Shown: positions 11,601 through 22,860, counted from the stretch's first letter. The stretch is 64,000 nucleotides of DNA from Arctopsyche grandis (GCF_051622035.1 NC_135360.1:7006001-7070000); one strand, 5' to 3'. The notes: a model not told the origin generated them from the letters alone. Numbers and translations are program-made.

Positions 11601-14600
11601 ATCCGTTTCAGTCTTGACAGCTGCACCAGCACTCGGCGGTTTAGTCACCTGCTCCAAACAAGCATCGCAAACCCTCACCTGAAATGAGCAATCGAGCGCT
11701 TAAATTAAATCACATTGTAAATTATACATTAGAGACGTCGAAGAAAGCACTCACTTCTTTTTCTATGCCGAATTTGGGCAACGTGGCCGTCTTGGCACTG
11801 CACTGTTGACAGAAAACTTGTCCGCATGCACGACAATGATGTTTCCGTTGCACCAAAGAAAACGGCACACGGCACCTATAAAATATATAAATAATGATTT
11901 AACACATAGGATACCACGGGCTATTGCTAAAGAAACAGGCGTGCGGCGGGGAGAATTTGCGCTAATCTTTGCATAAAACAGTAACTGTTTAAAATGTCAT
12001 ATCTCTTTTACCAGTAAACGTATAAAAGTGAAATTTGAAATGCAGTTTCGTATGGACTATCTTAAAATTTCGTAATTGTAAAATCAGTAAAAGTCAAACT
12101 GTGAGTCGCGTACTAATAAAATAAATAATTAAAACGTGTATAAATATGGCAAATATACATATTTTATAAATAAACAAAAAAATTCTAGCAGCAGTGAACT
12201 TTTGTGTAACAAAAACAACAAATGTCGTTATTTGAAACCTATAAATACAATGCAGTCAGATGCAATTCCATATGCGCTTTGAAATTGCGGTCATCAGAAC
12301 AAGGTTAATCCTCTTTCTTCGAAATTGTGTCATAAATGACAATATCAGTGACAGAATTTTAGGACATCGGCAAAATCTAAGAGGAACATAAAACAGATGT
12401 GAGAAAAAAAAGGTCCTCCCAAAATGTGTTTATTACCTAGTGCAGTGGTTAGTAACCAGGAGTCAAGTGTAGGCAATAAATTACCGAAGAAATATAAAAG
12501 GGCACATAGTAAACAATGGTGATATTTTCTTCAGAACATGAATATAAAAAAAATCAAACATATTTATTCAGCTAAAAACACAAAAAAAGCATTCACCCAG
12601 CAAACTGCACCCCTTATGTAGATATTCACATGTGATTGATTGGTAGATATGTACACAATATTTATTTAAAAGTTTCCTTTATATTATAATATATTATCGA
12701 TAAACTCACTTACTTTATGGTTTTTGATAGTATTACATATTTTTATTATTTACACACACACACGTTATTTAAACACAATATGAAATTCGTACACTAATGA
12801 AATTTTCGCTGGTTTCGAACCTCTGAGAAGGTCGATGACGATCTGTTCTATTATTTTTACAAACCTCATCTACGCTTTGGTTAAATAAAATAAAATTTGA
12901 GACATCTTCGGCATAACCAAAGAAATATTTTGTAAATTTAAAGAAATATTTGGTACATTTGCTATAGTACAGTTTCTAACCTTCTGGATTTTTCAATATC
13001 GACTTTTTTTAAATTATTTTAGTTAAATATCACCAGCGACATCTTTTACTAAGCCCCGATATGAATACATTACAAAAAAAACAAGGTTCAACGTGTTTTT
13101 TCTTTATATGAAGTAGGAGTGACGCAACGCACAAATTTATGCACACAGTAGCCAAAGGAAGTTTTTCAAACGCACAAATTTGTGCGCACGGTATCCTGTG
13201 TGTTAATAATACATATTTATTTTTGCAAAATTTTTAATTATAGTAGAAGCATTGCATCACCTGTTACAAACATCACCGTCAGCCCATTCGGGAGCACTAT
13301 CAGCCGAAAACATCGCATCCGATTCCTTCAATTGCGGAAATTTATAACCTTCGGCTTTCAATATATTAACAGCGTCCTGAAAATAAATAATTTCATAAAT
13401 TAAAACACTGCTTAAAACACAGTACGTGTAACTAATAATCAAAGGTTAATATGTACTCTGATAAACGGAGCCGTCATATTGACACGTTTATATGTTAATT
13501 TATATATGTATGTACGAACGATGTATACGCTGAGGGATATGAAAGCTAATTGAATTAACTTGGTTAAATCAGCGGTACGAAGAGAAACCGTATAAGATAT
13601 AAAAAGCGTTATTATACCTGAACTGTTCTGTATTTGGTGATGTTTCTGAAGGCGTATGCCCACGTTTGCATCAGTTCTAATAATTTGGAACGCACGTTTT
13701 CATGTTCGGTGCTTTTGACCAAAGATCGGAACGATTCACAGTTCGATACCGAAGCGACTTCTTCGTGTACGCCCGAGCCTGTAATTTAAAACGTATATTA
13801 ATGTGTTGAAATTTTCGTATCATTTGAAATGGGTCTACGTGACGAGACAGAATGTTAAATTACAGAAAACACAAATATCGGAAGGCAAAGATCGAAAATC
13901 GAAAGATCTTAAGTCGAAAGATCAAAAAAAAAATGGTGCATGGTAAACGGTACATACTCACTTAATTTGCGCGAGCAGGATACAACAGAAACAAGAAGAA
14001 CAAGCTTTTCCTCCCGTATTCTGCGCGCGCACATTAATACGGGAGGAAAAGCCTGTTCCTCTTGTTCCTGTTGTATCCTGCTCGCGCAAATTAAGTGAGT
14101 GTGTACGTGAGTATGTACCGTTTACCATGCACCATTTTTTTTTATCTTTCGACTTAAGATTTTCGATCTTTGCCTTCCGATATTTGCGTTTTCTGTAATT
14201 TAACATTCTGTCTCGTCACGGAGACCGATTTGAAATATATGTGTAAATTAATCATACCACAATTTTTCACTATGCTTTCTAAAACGAGCAGAGCAAACAT
14301 TGCCTGGTGGGGATTTGGAGAAGTGATTTTCTTTTTGATCGCAGTGACGGCATACTTTGGACTGGAAAAAGAAACAGATTGGAGATATATTCAATACAAA
14401 CCTTATATGATACATTTTTTTAGCTGACATTATATTTTTCGTTATAAAATGTTAGATTTTTTATGATTTATAACTTTTTTAAAACTAGGTTGTGGCTATT
14501 TGCAGGTACTAGCTGAAATGCGCATGTGGATCGATATGAGCGCCAAAGAGCTATTCCGAGCCGCTGAAGACCGATGCGGATATCTGCAAATAATCGACGA

Positions 14601-16519
14601 GGTGGTCGCCAACGTCCGGATGCAGACACGGCATTAAGAAGAAGAAGCCAAATCACTTTTTCGTACCCGAAAATTAAGATTTACTGCATTCCGTCAAAAT
14701 ACTTTAACTGTATTATATTGAACCAACGATGTTAACCGTTTGCCCGCGACCGTCTTCTATGGAAGCTTTGGGCGACAAGTCTGTAGCGCGGCTGTCTTCC
14801 ATAGAATTTATGAACTTTGCACGGGATTTTGAGCCTTATATGCGCCTATTTCAACTGTTTTAAGGTTCAAAATTGGTTGAATATATTACTGAGAGTTGAA
14901 TGCCATCTATTAAATTTGCTTAAAATGAATATATACCAGTCAAAATTAGTTTTTTGTGGAACCATACTGAAACCTCGTTTATGTGACGTCACGTCTGTTG
15001 AAAAATGGCTAGTAAGTAAGCTACTTTTGCTCATCAGTACCTAAAGCTGAAAAATGTATACTTTGGGCGACAAGTCTGTAGCGCGGCTGTCTTCCATATA
15101 ATTTCTGAACTTTGCACAGGATTTTGAGGCTTATATGCGCCTATTTCAACTGTTTTAAGGTTCAAAATTGGTTGAATATATTACCGAGAGTTGAATGCCA
15201 TCTATTCAATTTGCTTAAAATGAATATATACCAGTCAAAAATTAGTTTTTTGTGGAACCATACTGAAACCTCGTTTATGTGACGTCACGTCTGTTGAAAA
15301 ATGGCTAGTAAGTAAGCTACTTTTGCTCATCAGTACCTAAAGCTGAAAAATGTATACTTTGGGCGACAAGTCTGTAGCGCGGCTGTCTTCCATATAATTT
15401 CTGAACTTTGCACAGGATTTTTAGGCTTATATGCGCCTATTTCAACTGTTTAAAGGTTCAAAATTGGTTGAATATATTACTGAGAGTTGAATGCCATCCA
15501 TTCAATTTGCTTAAAATGAATATATACCAGTCAAAAATTAGTTTTTTGTGGAACCATACTGAAACCTCATTTATGTGACGTCACATCTTCATACAATTAT
15601 GAAGAATGATTATTTGACAATTAATCCAAAACTACGAGATATATTATGTATTTTATTGTTTAAAATAATACTTTATGTGTTAATTAACATATCTGGTTAC
15701 TTGAGTAAATATTAAAATCTGTATTTAAGGTCGAAAACTCAATTGCTAAATTCGAGAAAAAGGTGCCGCGTACAGGGCTTGTTCGCTATATTTATTGCCG
15801 CGGGCAAAAGGTTAAAAAAAATAAGTAGTGGATATGAAATTGTAAATTTCAAATTCATTCAAGATTATTAGTAGCACTTGAAATATATTATCGAAGACGG
15901 TGCAAGTGGTAATGTAAAAACTATAGTTAATTCGTACAGAAATCAGTTTGGGTAAGACACTGCACAAGTTGCTTCTACTCAAGATATGTTTTTTCAAATA
16001 TATTAAAAATTCAAAGTGTATTTTTGAGTTCTAAAACTTTTTCACAAGAAAAAACCTATAGTTATGTATAATATATTAAAAAAATCGTATTTTCAGAATA
16101 TGCATATGTGGTGTTTAGTCAATATTTTTAAATTTTGTTCAAAAGTGTCAAGGGCGTTATAGTTGACGTTATGGCTGTCTCATCTGTAACATGGCCTGAG
16201 GCCTAAAACGTACTAAACAACCTTGCGGTCAGACGAAAGTTCAGCGAGGTCAACGGTCGCAGACAAAGAACATGAAAATGAACGGAGTGAGAATGAGAGC
16301 CGCTTACTTGCAATCATTTTGACGTATCAAGTCGCATATCTGCAAAATGGAGGGCCAGTCGGGGTCGAGCCGCAGATTGCTGGTCGCCCTGTCTGCAACG
16401 CAAAATAATAATGAAATCAATCACAAATGATCGCAGATCGCGTACCGAACTATCGCAGATCGAATAGAGCAGTTGTAATTACCGAGCAACTTGTCGAAAT
16501 TGTTATTCGTGCGAAACAT
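8674..16519 (-). CDS. Hrs: Hrs, ESCRT-0 subunit (hepatocyte growth factor-regulated tyrosine kinase substrate)
   Basis: Eleven exons join in phase to 925 codons plus stop: 16519-16483, 16392-16308, 14361-14258, 13778-13618, 13376-13261, 11875-11755, 11678-11562, 11485-11323, 10710-10422, 10337-10013, 9933-8674. Start [20 protein letters not shown] is typical of the family. The protein has a VHS domain (about 1-140), a FYVE zinc finger (about 160-225; [20 protein letters not shown]), a ubiquitin-interacting motif (about 260-275, [15 protein letters not shown]), a coiled coil (about 400-505) and a Met/Gln/Pro-rich tail of 400 residues ending in the clathrin-box LISFD, as in human HGS. Hrs binds PI3P and ubiquitinated cargo on early endosomes and recruits ESCRT-I and clathrin. 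All key FYVE residues are present. The tail makes it longer than Drosophila Hrs. Several introns carry transposon relics; none disturbs the frame. Confidence 0.95.
10750..11065 (+). mobile_element. LINE reverse-transcriptase C-terminal fragment
   Basis: The plus strand encodes the familiar tail of RTE/CR1-like LINE polymerases: [11 protein letters not shown], then [14 protein letters not shown], then [17 protein letters not shown], with interruptions. It lies in an Hrs intron (between exons 8 and 9), opposite in sense to Hrs. It is a dead 5'-truncated copy. The rest of that intron, to 11322, shows nothing more. Confidence 0.75.
11876..13260. other. Hrs intron 5; AT-rich, no feature recognised
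   Basis: This 1.4-kb stretch separates the end of the VHS-coding exons from the FYVE exon. I see no coding frame, no repeat with clear ends and no RNA gene. A short CA-rich tract lies near 12750. Confidence 0.4.
13822..14236. mobile_element. Hairpin (foldback) MITE family B with 9-bp target duplication
   Basis: Two arms of nearly 200 bp are close to perfect inverted repeats: GGGTCTACGTGACGAGACAG at 13831 and CTGTCTCGTCACGGAGACC ending about 14226. The element is flanked by the 9-bp direct repeat ATTTGAAAT (13822-13830 and 14228-14236). Long arms and a 9-bp duplication fit Mutator-like (MULE) foldback elements. It lies in an Hrs intron, about 20 bp from the donor of exon 3 (14258-14361). A second, deleted copy is at 16893-17083. 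Confidence 0.9.
14470..14660 (+). mobile_element. Possible LINE 3' tail
   Basis: The plus strand reads [20 protein letters not shown]...TRH followed by a stop and a short AAG run. The A-E-D-R plus hydrophobic pattern before a C-terminal R-x-x-RH is common at the ends of RTE-like LINE polymerases. It is short and lies in Hrs intron 2. Confidence 0.4.
14767..15590. repeat. Tandem repeat, 296-bp unit, about 2.8 copies
   Basis: Units begin with TTTGGGCGACAAGTCTGTAG at 14767, 15062 and 15358. They are nearly identical except for a few substitutions and the truncated last copy. The unit holds no reading frame. The array is in Hrs intron 2 and is too short to call a satellite block. Confidence 0.9.
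15591..16307. other. Remainder of Hrs intron 2; no feature recognised
   Basis: AT-rich intron sequence between the tandem repeat and exon 2 of Hrs. No frame, repeat ends or RNA structure stood out. Confidence 0.4.
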
Positions 16520-16748
16520 TTTGGATCGCTGTGGAAACGATGACAGCCGTCTGGCTCCAGTGTTACCAGACTGCCGAATCACACCCCTGTGACTCACAGT
16601 ACGTTGACATGGCAATGTGACGCAATTATTGATAACAAAAATGAAATAATTCATTTCTAAATTAGGCATATTTCAAATTCTTAAAAATAAAAAAGAATTG
16701 TATTCAAATGCTCTGCTTCTCGTTTCTAAACTCCCAAAATTTTAATAA

Positions 16749-16880
16749 TTAATTTCAGATTGAAAACATCTTTATTGTTTTTATAATAATAATATTATTT
16801 ACTAGTGGTTTTACCTGGCTTCGCTCGGTATTTGTAATATAAACCGCTTAAAGGTCTGTTCATACATATCCAGCACGACC
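16749..16880. repeat. Duplicated segment, first copy (second at 17451-17590)
   Basis: The run starting TTAATTTCAGATTGAAAACA and passing through ACTAGTGGTTTTACC and CTTCGCTCGGTATTTG to CCAGCACGACCC is repeated 702 bp downstream at 17451. Part of it belongs to the dispersed repeat family C (ACCCGGCTTCGCTCGG) also seen at 26461 and 62110. Confidence 0.8.
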
Positions 16881-16892
16881 CTTATCCAGCAG

Positions 16893-17083
16893 GGGTCTAC
16901 GTGACGAGCCAGAATGTTAAATTACGGAAAACGCAAATATCGGAAGGCAAAGATCGAAAATCGAAAGATCTTAAGGCGAAAGATCAAAAAAAAAAAAGGG
17001 TGCATGGTAAACGGTACATACTCACTTAATTTGCGCGAGCAAGATACAACTGTAATTTAACATTCTGTCTCGTCACGGAGACC
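16893..17083. mobile_element. Hairpin MITE family B, second copy, most of right arm lost
   Basis: The left arm GGGTCTACGTGACGAGCCAG and the following 150 bases match the copy at 13831. Only the last 40 bases of the right arm remain (CATTCTGTCTCGTCACGGAG). It has no clear target duplication and is inserted in, or fused to, the MITE sequence CATATCCAGCACGACCC that is whole at 17550. Confidence 0.85.
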
Positions 17084-17450
17084 GATATATAATACACATA
17101 GATGGGCCCTGACGCGTGATTTTGGTCGGAGATCTTGGCGTCACTAACGGGTGCGAGGGGTTTAACTAGCGGGGAAGTTGGTAAAAAAAAGGTTTTTTCC
17201 CTACGACGCAGCGGTCGGTGTTTTTTTCACTTCCCCCGCAATTAAAACCTTTTTAAAACCCCCGCACCCTTCAGTTAGTGACGACTAGATCTCCGTATAT
17301 CTATTGACAAGATCTCCACAATCGACCTTTCCTACTTAGAAGCTAACTACCTACTGAGAGAAAGTGTGCATGCGCCATGTATTTTGCATGCGCCAAAAGG
17401 GAGACCAGTATAAAGTGTGAGGGCAGATCTATGTATTATTGACATCTATG
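17084..17450. mobile_element. MITE family A, copy 2
   Basis: Ends are ATAATACACATAGATGGGCC and AGATCTATGTATTATTGAC. The inside holds CCCCGCACCC, TCAGTTAGTGACGAC and AGGGAGACCAGTATAAAGTG, shared in the opposite direction with the copy at 20953-21186 and in part with 1034-1828. It has no coding capacity. Confidence 0.8.
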
Positions 17451-17549
17451 TTAATTTCAGATTGAAAACATCTTTATTGGTTTTATAATAATAATATTAT
17501 TTACTAGTGGTTTTACCCGGCTTCGCTCGGTATTTGTAATATAAACCGC

Positions 17550-17757
17550 TTAAAGATCTGTTAATACCTATCCAGCACGACCCGTATCCTGCAGATGTCC
17601 TGCAAGTGCGGATAGTATTCTTTGGTACATTATATGGACGTATTCATACTCCATTCACGCATGTGCAATCATGCGCGTCCATATAAAATGTACTAAAGAA
17701 TACTGTCCGTACTTGCAGAATTCGGGTCGTGCTGGATAGGTATGAACAGACCTTAAA
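17550..17757. mobile_element. MITE with CCTATCCAGCACGACCCG ends
   Basis: The left arm (AAGATCTGTTAATACCTATC, CAGCACGACCCGTATC) pairs with the right arm (CGGGTCGTGCTGGATAGGTA, TGAACAGACCTTAA). Inner arms also pair (AGTATTCTTTGGTACATTAT / AAAATGTACTAAAGAATACT). No coding capacity. Confidence 0.8.
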
Positions 17758-17799
17758 CATGACTAATCTAATTCTAAGCCCGCTTTAAATGTCAAGGAA

Positions 17800-17985
17800 T
17801 TTTACCCTTAAAGCCCTCAACATGAGGCCACCATCCCCCCCAACGAATACAGTCTAAGAGACCCTTTCGTCGGAGAACGAGACGGTTGTTCATGAATATC
17901 GCACAAAAACAACCGCACATCACCGTTCTAATAAAAAAAAAACCACACTGTACATAACCAAGGACAAAATAAACAACAACGCATG
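17800..17985. repeat. Dispersed repeat family D, copy 1
   Basis: AAAGCCCTC...GAGGCCACCA, CGGAGAACGAGACGGTTGT and CCGCACATCAC...GTTCTA also occur, in the same order, at 51305-51460. I cannot place the family; no inverted ends are obvious. Confidence 0.65.
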
Positions 17986-17989
17986 AACA

Positions 17990-19190
17990 CATAAAGCGCG
18001 CATGCGTTAGGAAATAATACCTGAAATGTGCCGTGCAAATGCACACACACCTCAAGTAAACTTATTCAGTATCGCTTATTCAAGTATATGAAATGAAAAC
18101 CTACATATGTATGTATGTACAAATGAAAAAAGATTTTCGCACAGTAATGTTTCTTAAATCTGGTATGTACTACCAATTGCCAACTTTTCTTGAATTGAAA
18201 TGCATCTGCATTTCATGAATTCCGTGCAAGTAATAATATTAACCGCAGTTATATGTCAAATATTTAGCTTACTAAATATGATACAATGTGACCACAAAAT
18301 TTTACTGAAAATAATAGTATTCGGAATGATTTTTAACAGAATTATATGAATGTGTGCTCTCAATATGTATTGAAAACAAAGATACTCTTACTGAACCGTG
18401 CATTTGTCGAATTTCATTATTTTTTTTAGAATACATTACATCAACTTTTCCGATGAATTTTCCACGTTAAAATATAAAACGCATCCTTGCAATTTTAAAT
18501 CAATTTAATTCACCACCACAGTACGGGTTCAAAAGTGTTCAATTGAACCCAGTACGGAGAAGTGTCGTGCGATTGACGGAGACATGCGAGTAAATAAACT
18601 GCCAGTCACATTCTAATCGCACCTCATATGGAACGCAATGGTCAAGTGTCGCTCAGACTGTGAGGTTACATTGAGGCTCAATTAAACGGAGTTGTAACCA
18701 CATACATATATCACACCTGTGGCTCGGAACACACACACACATTGGAATAAATATTCATAAGCCAGGTATGCTTGAGGTTCGAAGATGCGTATAAGAAGAA
18801 ACTACCATATAAAGGCGATTGTTTATTTGTTCGAAATGCAAACTTACAGTTTGTAACGCCGGGAAATTTTACCAGTTTTCCACAATGACCCAAATCCTGA
18901 AAATGAATCATAGGCTTCTCACAGACTCGACAAGGTTTCTCACAGACAATCGTTTTACAATAATGAAACAGTATCAAACAAAGAGTAGTAGCACCTCAAA
19001 CCGTCATTTCGGAAGTTATGACGATGACGAAGATCGTGAAACGAACATAAACTGGGTTTCTTATCCGAGAAAACTGATAACTGACATACACAATGTGATC
19101 ATCAGCAAGAAAGTTATAAGTAATGTGACGTCTGATTGACTTAAATTTGATCAATAGCTATTTGTATCCGTTTCGAAGTCAGCCGAATAG
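17990..19190. other. Intergenic region upstream of the carboxypeptidase
   Basis: No gene recognised. A small inverted repeat (GTACGGGTTCAA / TTGAACCCAGTAC) lies at about 18521-18556. A minus-strand frame near 18711-18977 contains a CEKPCRVCEKP stretch that comes from a short direct repeat; I do not accept it as a gene. Confidence 0.4.
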
Positions 19191-19198
19191 TATAAAAG
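19191..19198 (+). promoter_or_regulatory. TATA box of the carboxypeptidase gene
   Basis: TATAAAAG, 44 bp before the start codon. An initiator-like TTCACTT about 30 bp downstream (19221-19227) would leave a 5' leader of about 11 bases, short but usual for gut protease genes in insects. Confidence 0.75.
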
Positions 19199-19234
19199 AC
19201 AACTGTTTTGAGCTCAAACATTCACTTTGCTAAA

Positions 19235-20790
19235 ATGAAGGTATTGGCTTTCTTGTTTGTCGCGTTGTTCGTCTTCGTATACGGTAGCCATGAGTACTTG
19301 GAAGGGTGAGTTCTTTAAAATATCTCTTATAATCTGTGATTGAGTAAAATATAATTATAATGTTTATAATTTTTGCAGGAGCAAGGTCTACGATGTGAAA
19401 CCTATGACCAAGAAGCATCTATTGGTTGCATCAAGTGTGGAACAGATTCCGGGTGTAGATGTATGGCAACGTGCTCATGTTCTCGGAAGAATTGCAAGGG
19501 TACTTGTGCTTAAGGAATCGCTTGACCAGTTTGAATTAGTTCTAAAATCTGCAAATATACCATTTGAAGTGGTGATTGAAGATCCCAAGAGGTACATATA
19601 AAGCTCTCATTACAATTCGTACTTTATATTGGTATGTAAAAATGTATGTTATTGTATTATAGTGTAATTGAAGCTGAGATCAAGCAACAAAAAATGGCTA
19701 GAATGAACAGATTAAACGGAACAATTAGCTTCACTAGTTACAACAGATATGACGAGGTGACGACTTGAACACGCAATTGATTTTATGTATATATTTTTTG
19801 ATTTTAATAAGTTGTTGTTTTCAGATCAATGCATATTTAGACGTATTGGCAGAAAAATATCCGACTAGAGTTACAGTAGAAACTTTGGGCACAACAGAAG
19901 AAGGCAGGGAGATAAAAGTAATTAAGATTTCATCAAATGGAGGCAATAATCCAAACAAACCAATCATCGTATCTGATGCTGGCGTTCACGCTCGGGAATG
20001 GATCGCACCAGCCACTGCCTTGTATATGATCACCAAATTGGTGGAAGATATCACTGAACGTGACGTAGCTGACAACGTAGACTGGTTCATCATACCTTTG
20101 ATCAACCCAGATGGATATGAATACACTCATACAGATGTAAGTCAAATCAAAATGGTTTAAAGTTTTCATATGATCTGCAGTAGTTGATGTTATTTTATTT
20201 CTCAGGATAGAATGTGGAGGAAGACCAGGACCATGGCTACAAGTACCGAATGCCCAGGAGTCGATGCTAATAGAAACTACGATTTTAAGTGGTCGAATAT
20301 TGGAAACTTCAGTAAGCCTTGCTCGATTTTATTCTCCGGTCCAAGCGCCTTCTCGGAAGTTGAAAGTCAAGTCATTAGAAATCTGATCAACGACAACAAG
20401 TCTCGAGTTAAGGCTTATCTAACGATTCACAGTTATGGGAAATACTTTATGTATCCTTATGCCTATGATGGTAGCTCTCCGCCCAATGTAGAAGAGCTCA
20501 TTAGTCTGGGTAATCAAGTCGCTAGTACAATCGACGCTCTGGCTGCTCCTGGCTCTGAAAAATATGTTGTTACAAACAGTGCTGATGCAATGAAGTATAC
20601 TTCCCCCGGGAGCAGCGGTGATTGGGCTATGGGTGCTGGTGGTGTAAACTTGTCATATGTAATTGAGTTACCCCCTAAAAGCGAGGAGCCAGGATTTGAT
20701 CTTCCTCCATCTGATATCGAACAGGTGGTCAAGGAAACCTGGGGTGGCATTTTGGTACTTGCTAGATACGTGATGAACAAATCTATTTAG
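19235..20790 (+). CDS. Secreted zinc metallocarboxypeptidase, M14A family preproenzyme
   Basis: Five exons (19235-19305, 19379-19591, 19663-19756, 19825-20136, 20206-20790) join to 424 codons plus stop. A signal peptide (MKVLAFLFVALFVFVYG) is followed by the activation propeptide (about 18-110, with tryptic sites at R108 and R111) and the catalytic domain. Zinc ligands are H181 and E184 (HAREW) and H305 (IHSYGK); substrate-binding R253 (DANRNYDF), Y361 and general base E384 (VIELP) are all present. Such enzymes remove C-terminal residues from peptides and in insects mostly serve digestion in the midgut lumen. The residue matching position 255 of bovine carboxypeptidase, which sets specificity (Ile in A, Asp in B), is Gly368 in SSGDW, so an A-like preference for neutral residues is likely but not certain. 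An ATTAAA signal follows at about 20853. Confidence 0.95.
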
Positions 20791-20852
20791 GGTGGATTGT
20801 CTGGTTGGGTTTTAATCTATCTATTCTAATTTTAAAAAAACTTGATATTGGA

Positions 20853-20858
20853 ATTAAA
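20853..20858 (+). terminator. Polyadenylation signal of the carboxypeptidase gene
   Basis: ATTAAA 62 bp after the stop codon, followed by a T/G-rich stretch (AATTTGTTTTATT). Confidence 0.6.
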
Positions 20859-20949
20859 TTATTGCAACTAAGAATTTGTTTTATTACGCATGTTTTATAA
20901 GTGTCACTTAAAATGTAATATTAATCGAATTTAATATAGCAACCATTGA

Positions 20950-21188
20950 TGTATAATACACTAGATCCGCCCTCACGTGTTATACTGGTCTCCCTTTTAG
21001 CTCATGCAAAATACATGGCGCATGCACAGTTTCTCTTAGTAGGTAGGTAGGTACCGCTGCGTCGTAGGGAAAAAAAACTCAACTTCCCCGCTAGTTAAAC
21101 CCCCCGCACCCGTCAGTTAGTGAAGATAAGATCTCCGACCAAAATCACTCGTCAGGGCCCATCTATGTGTATTATACATCAATGATAG
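20950..21188. mobile_element. MITE family A, copy 3
   Basis: Inverted ends CATTGATGTATAATACAC / GTGTATTATACATCAATG are perfect over 18 bp. The body is the reverse complement of the copy at 17084-17450 (ATACTGGTCTCCCTTTTAG; CCCCGCTAGTTAAACC; CGTCAGGGCCCATCTATG). It lies just past the carboxypeptidase 3' end. Confidence 0.85.
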
Positions 21189-21269
21189 CATCGAACGAAT
21201 GAGTCTCGGTTGCGCCCCGCAGTGTGCGGGTTAAACGATGATGGATGTCGAATTTGGTCCTCCCGTTCC

Positions 21270-21690
21270 CCACCACCAGTACCGGTTTTAGGGGGAGGGG
21301 GGGGCTAGGTTGGGCGGTGCCCGAGAGCGCCAAATAAGTTAGGGCGCCGCTCGATCCACCAAAAGCGCTTTAAAATTAAAATTAGAGCGCCATAGGTCCT
21401 AAATTTGTACTCGGTAAATTCTATTCAAACAATCGACTGAAAAAAGCCGATCTTCAAATTAAGCTCACCGCGAATTCAAAATCTGATATTATTAGCAATG
21501 AACTTATCAATTTAAAAGCCTTTGTTTCAAATAAAGTTTAAGGTAAAATTAATCCACTCATTGTATTAAATTTTATAAAACAGCACAATTTACAAGAATT
21601 ATATCCAAACATTTGGGTTTCTATGCTTTTGTTGACACTGCCTGAAACTGTAGCAAGGTCCCAAGGCCGGGAAAAAGAAGGATGGTAATC
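21270..21690 (+). mobile_element. hAT transposase fossil (ZMYM1-like), fragment 1
   Basis: The plus strand carries pieces of a hAT transposase of the kind often annotated as zinc finger MYM-type 1-like: DIISNELINLKAF, KINPLIVLNFIKQHNLQELY and LLTLPETVA. A leader beginning CAGTACCGGTTTTAGGGGGA is repeated at 21943. Stops and truncations make it dead. Confidence 0.7.
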
Positions 21691-21942
21691 CAGTTAAGAC
21701 CAGCACTGCCCACCACGGTCCTCCTCCTCATCAACCGTAGACTTCAATCATCCTCTCTTTACAAACAGTCGATATCTTTTCAATTAACCATTTATATAAA
21801 TGACCATTGTGTTCGACGATCGATCAAAATGAAAAATGCATCCAAAGACGAAAACATACCCGCGCGCAATGCTACCCGCGCAAGATAAACATGGCCACAC
21901 CTGTGCTCAACACTATATACCTATTTACATATACATTTATGC

Positions 21943-22860
21943 AGTGCCGGTTTTAAGGGGGGCTGGGTAGGGCGGCGCCAAGTAAGTTAGGGCGCCACTT
22001 GATGCGTTTTAAAATTTAAAATTAGAGCGCCAAAGACCCTACAAAATTTTAGTTTAGAGGCTCAAAGGCACCTCTACTTTCTAAACTGTAAACATGTTTA
22101 CACTATGTTCAGCTTCAATATATCGCTGGAAGATTCTAACTGATTCACGTGCAATTATATTCCTTAAATAATTCCTTATGATGTGACACGATGGGAAGCG
22201 AAAATAGTGTCGAAGTGTCAAAGCAGTTCGTTATCAAATTGTTGACGTTCATGATGCTTTAATTACTTGAAACTGAAAGAAAGGATCCAGGTGTAGCTCA
22301 TGAAGCAACCACATTAGCGGAACAATTAAAAGATTTCAGTTTTCTTGTTTCATTAATTATTTGGTACGATGTTCTTTTTCAATTTAATTAATTTTTAATT
22401 CTTAGATACAACTTTAATGTCAAAGAAAGATGGATTCGAACAGTTGAAGAAATATCCAGAGACGTGGGCGGTTTTGTGTATTTTGTAAACTTTCTACCGG
22501 AAAGAGCCGATCTTCAAATTAAGTTCACTGCGAATTAACAATCTGATATTATTAGTAATGAACCTATTAATTTAAAAGCCTTCACTCATTGTATTACATT
22601 TTATAAAACAGTACGATTTATAAGAATTGTATCCAAACATTTTGGTTGCTATGCAAATTTTGCTGACACTGCCTGAAATGTGGTGAACGTATGTAGTTCT
22701 TCGAAACATAAAACTTATCTCCGGTATACAATGTCACAAAATAGCCTTTCCAGTTTTGAAACTCTATCTACTGAAAATGATATCGCTTGAAATCTTGATT
22801 TTTCAGCTTTAATTACAGATTTTGTTGAAAGAAAGGGTCGGAAAGTTCACTTTTGAATTA
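21943..22860 (+). mobile_element. hAT transposase fossil (ZMYM1-like), fragment 2
   Basis: It starts with a hAT-like end CAGTGCCGGTTTTAAGGG. Pieces follow in the expected order: RWEAKIV, VKAVRYQIVDVHDALI, HEATTLAEQLKDFSFLVSLI, then a diverged repeat of the fragment-1 block (ADLQIKFTAN, DIISNEPINLKA) and the C-terminal LSTENDIA...NLDFSALITDFVERKGRK. Several frameshifts and stops are present. A 600-bp gap separates it from fragment 1; the two share sequence, so they are two insertions, not one. Confidence 0.75.

Noticed and set aside
18711-18977. Minus-strand frame with CEKPCRVCEKP, suggesting a zinc ribbon
   Set aside because: The Cys pairs come from a short direct repeat; no further ligands, no splice context and no neighbouring exons.
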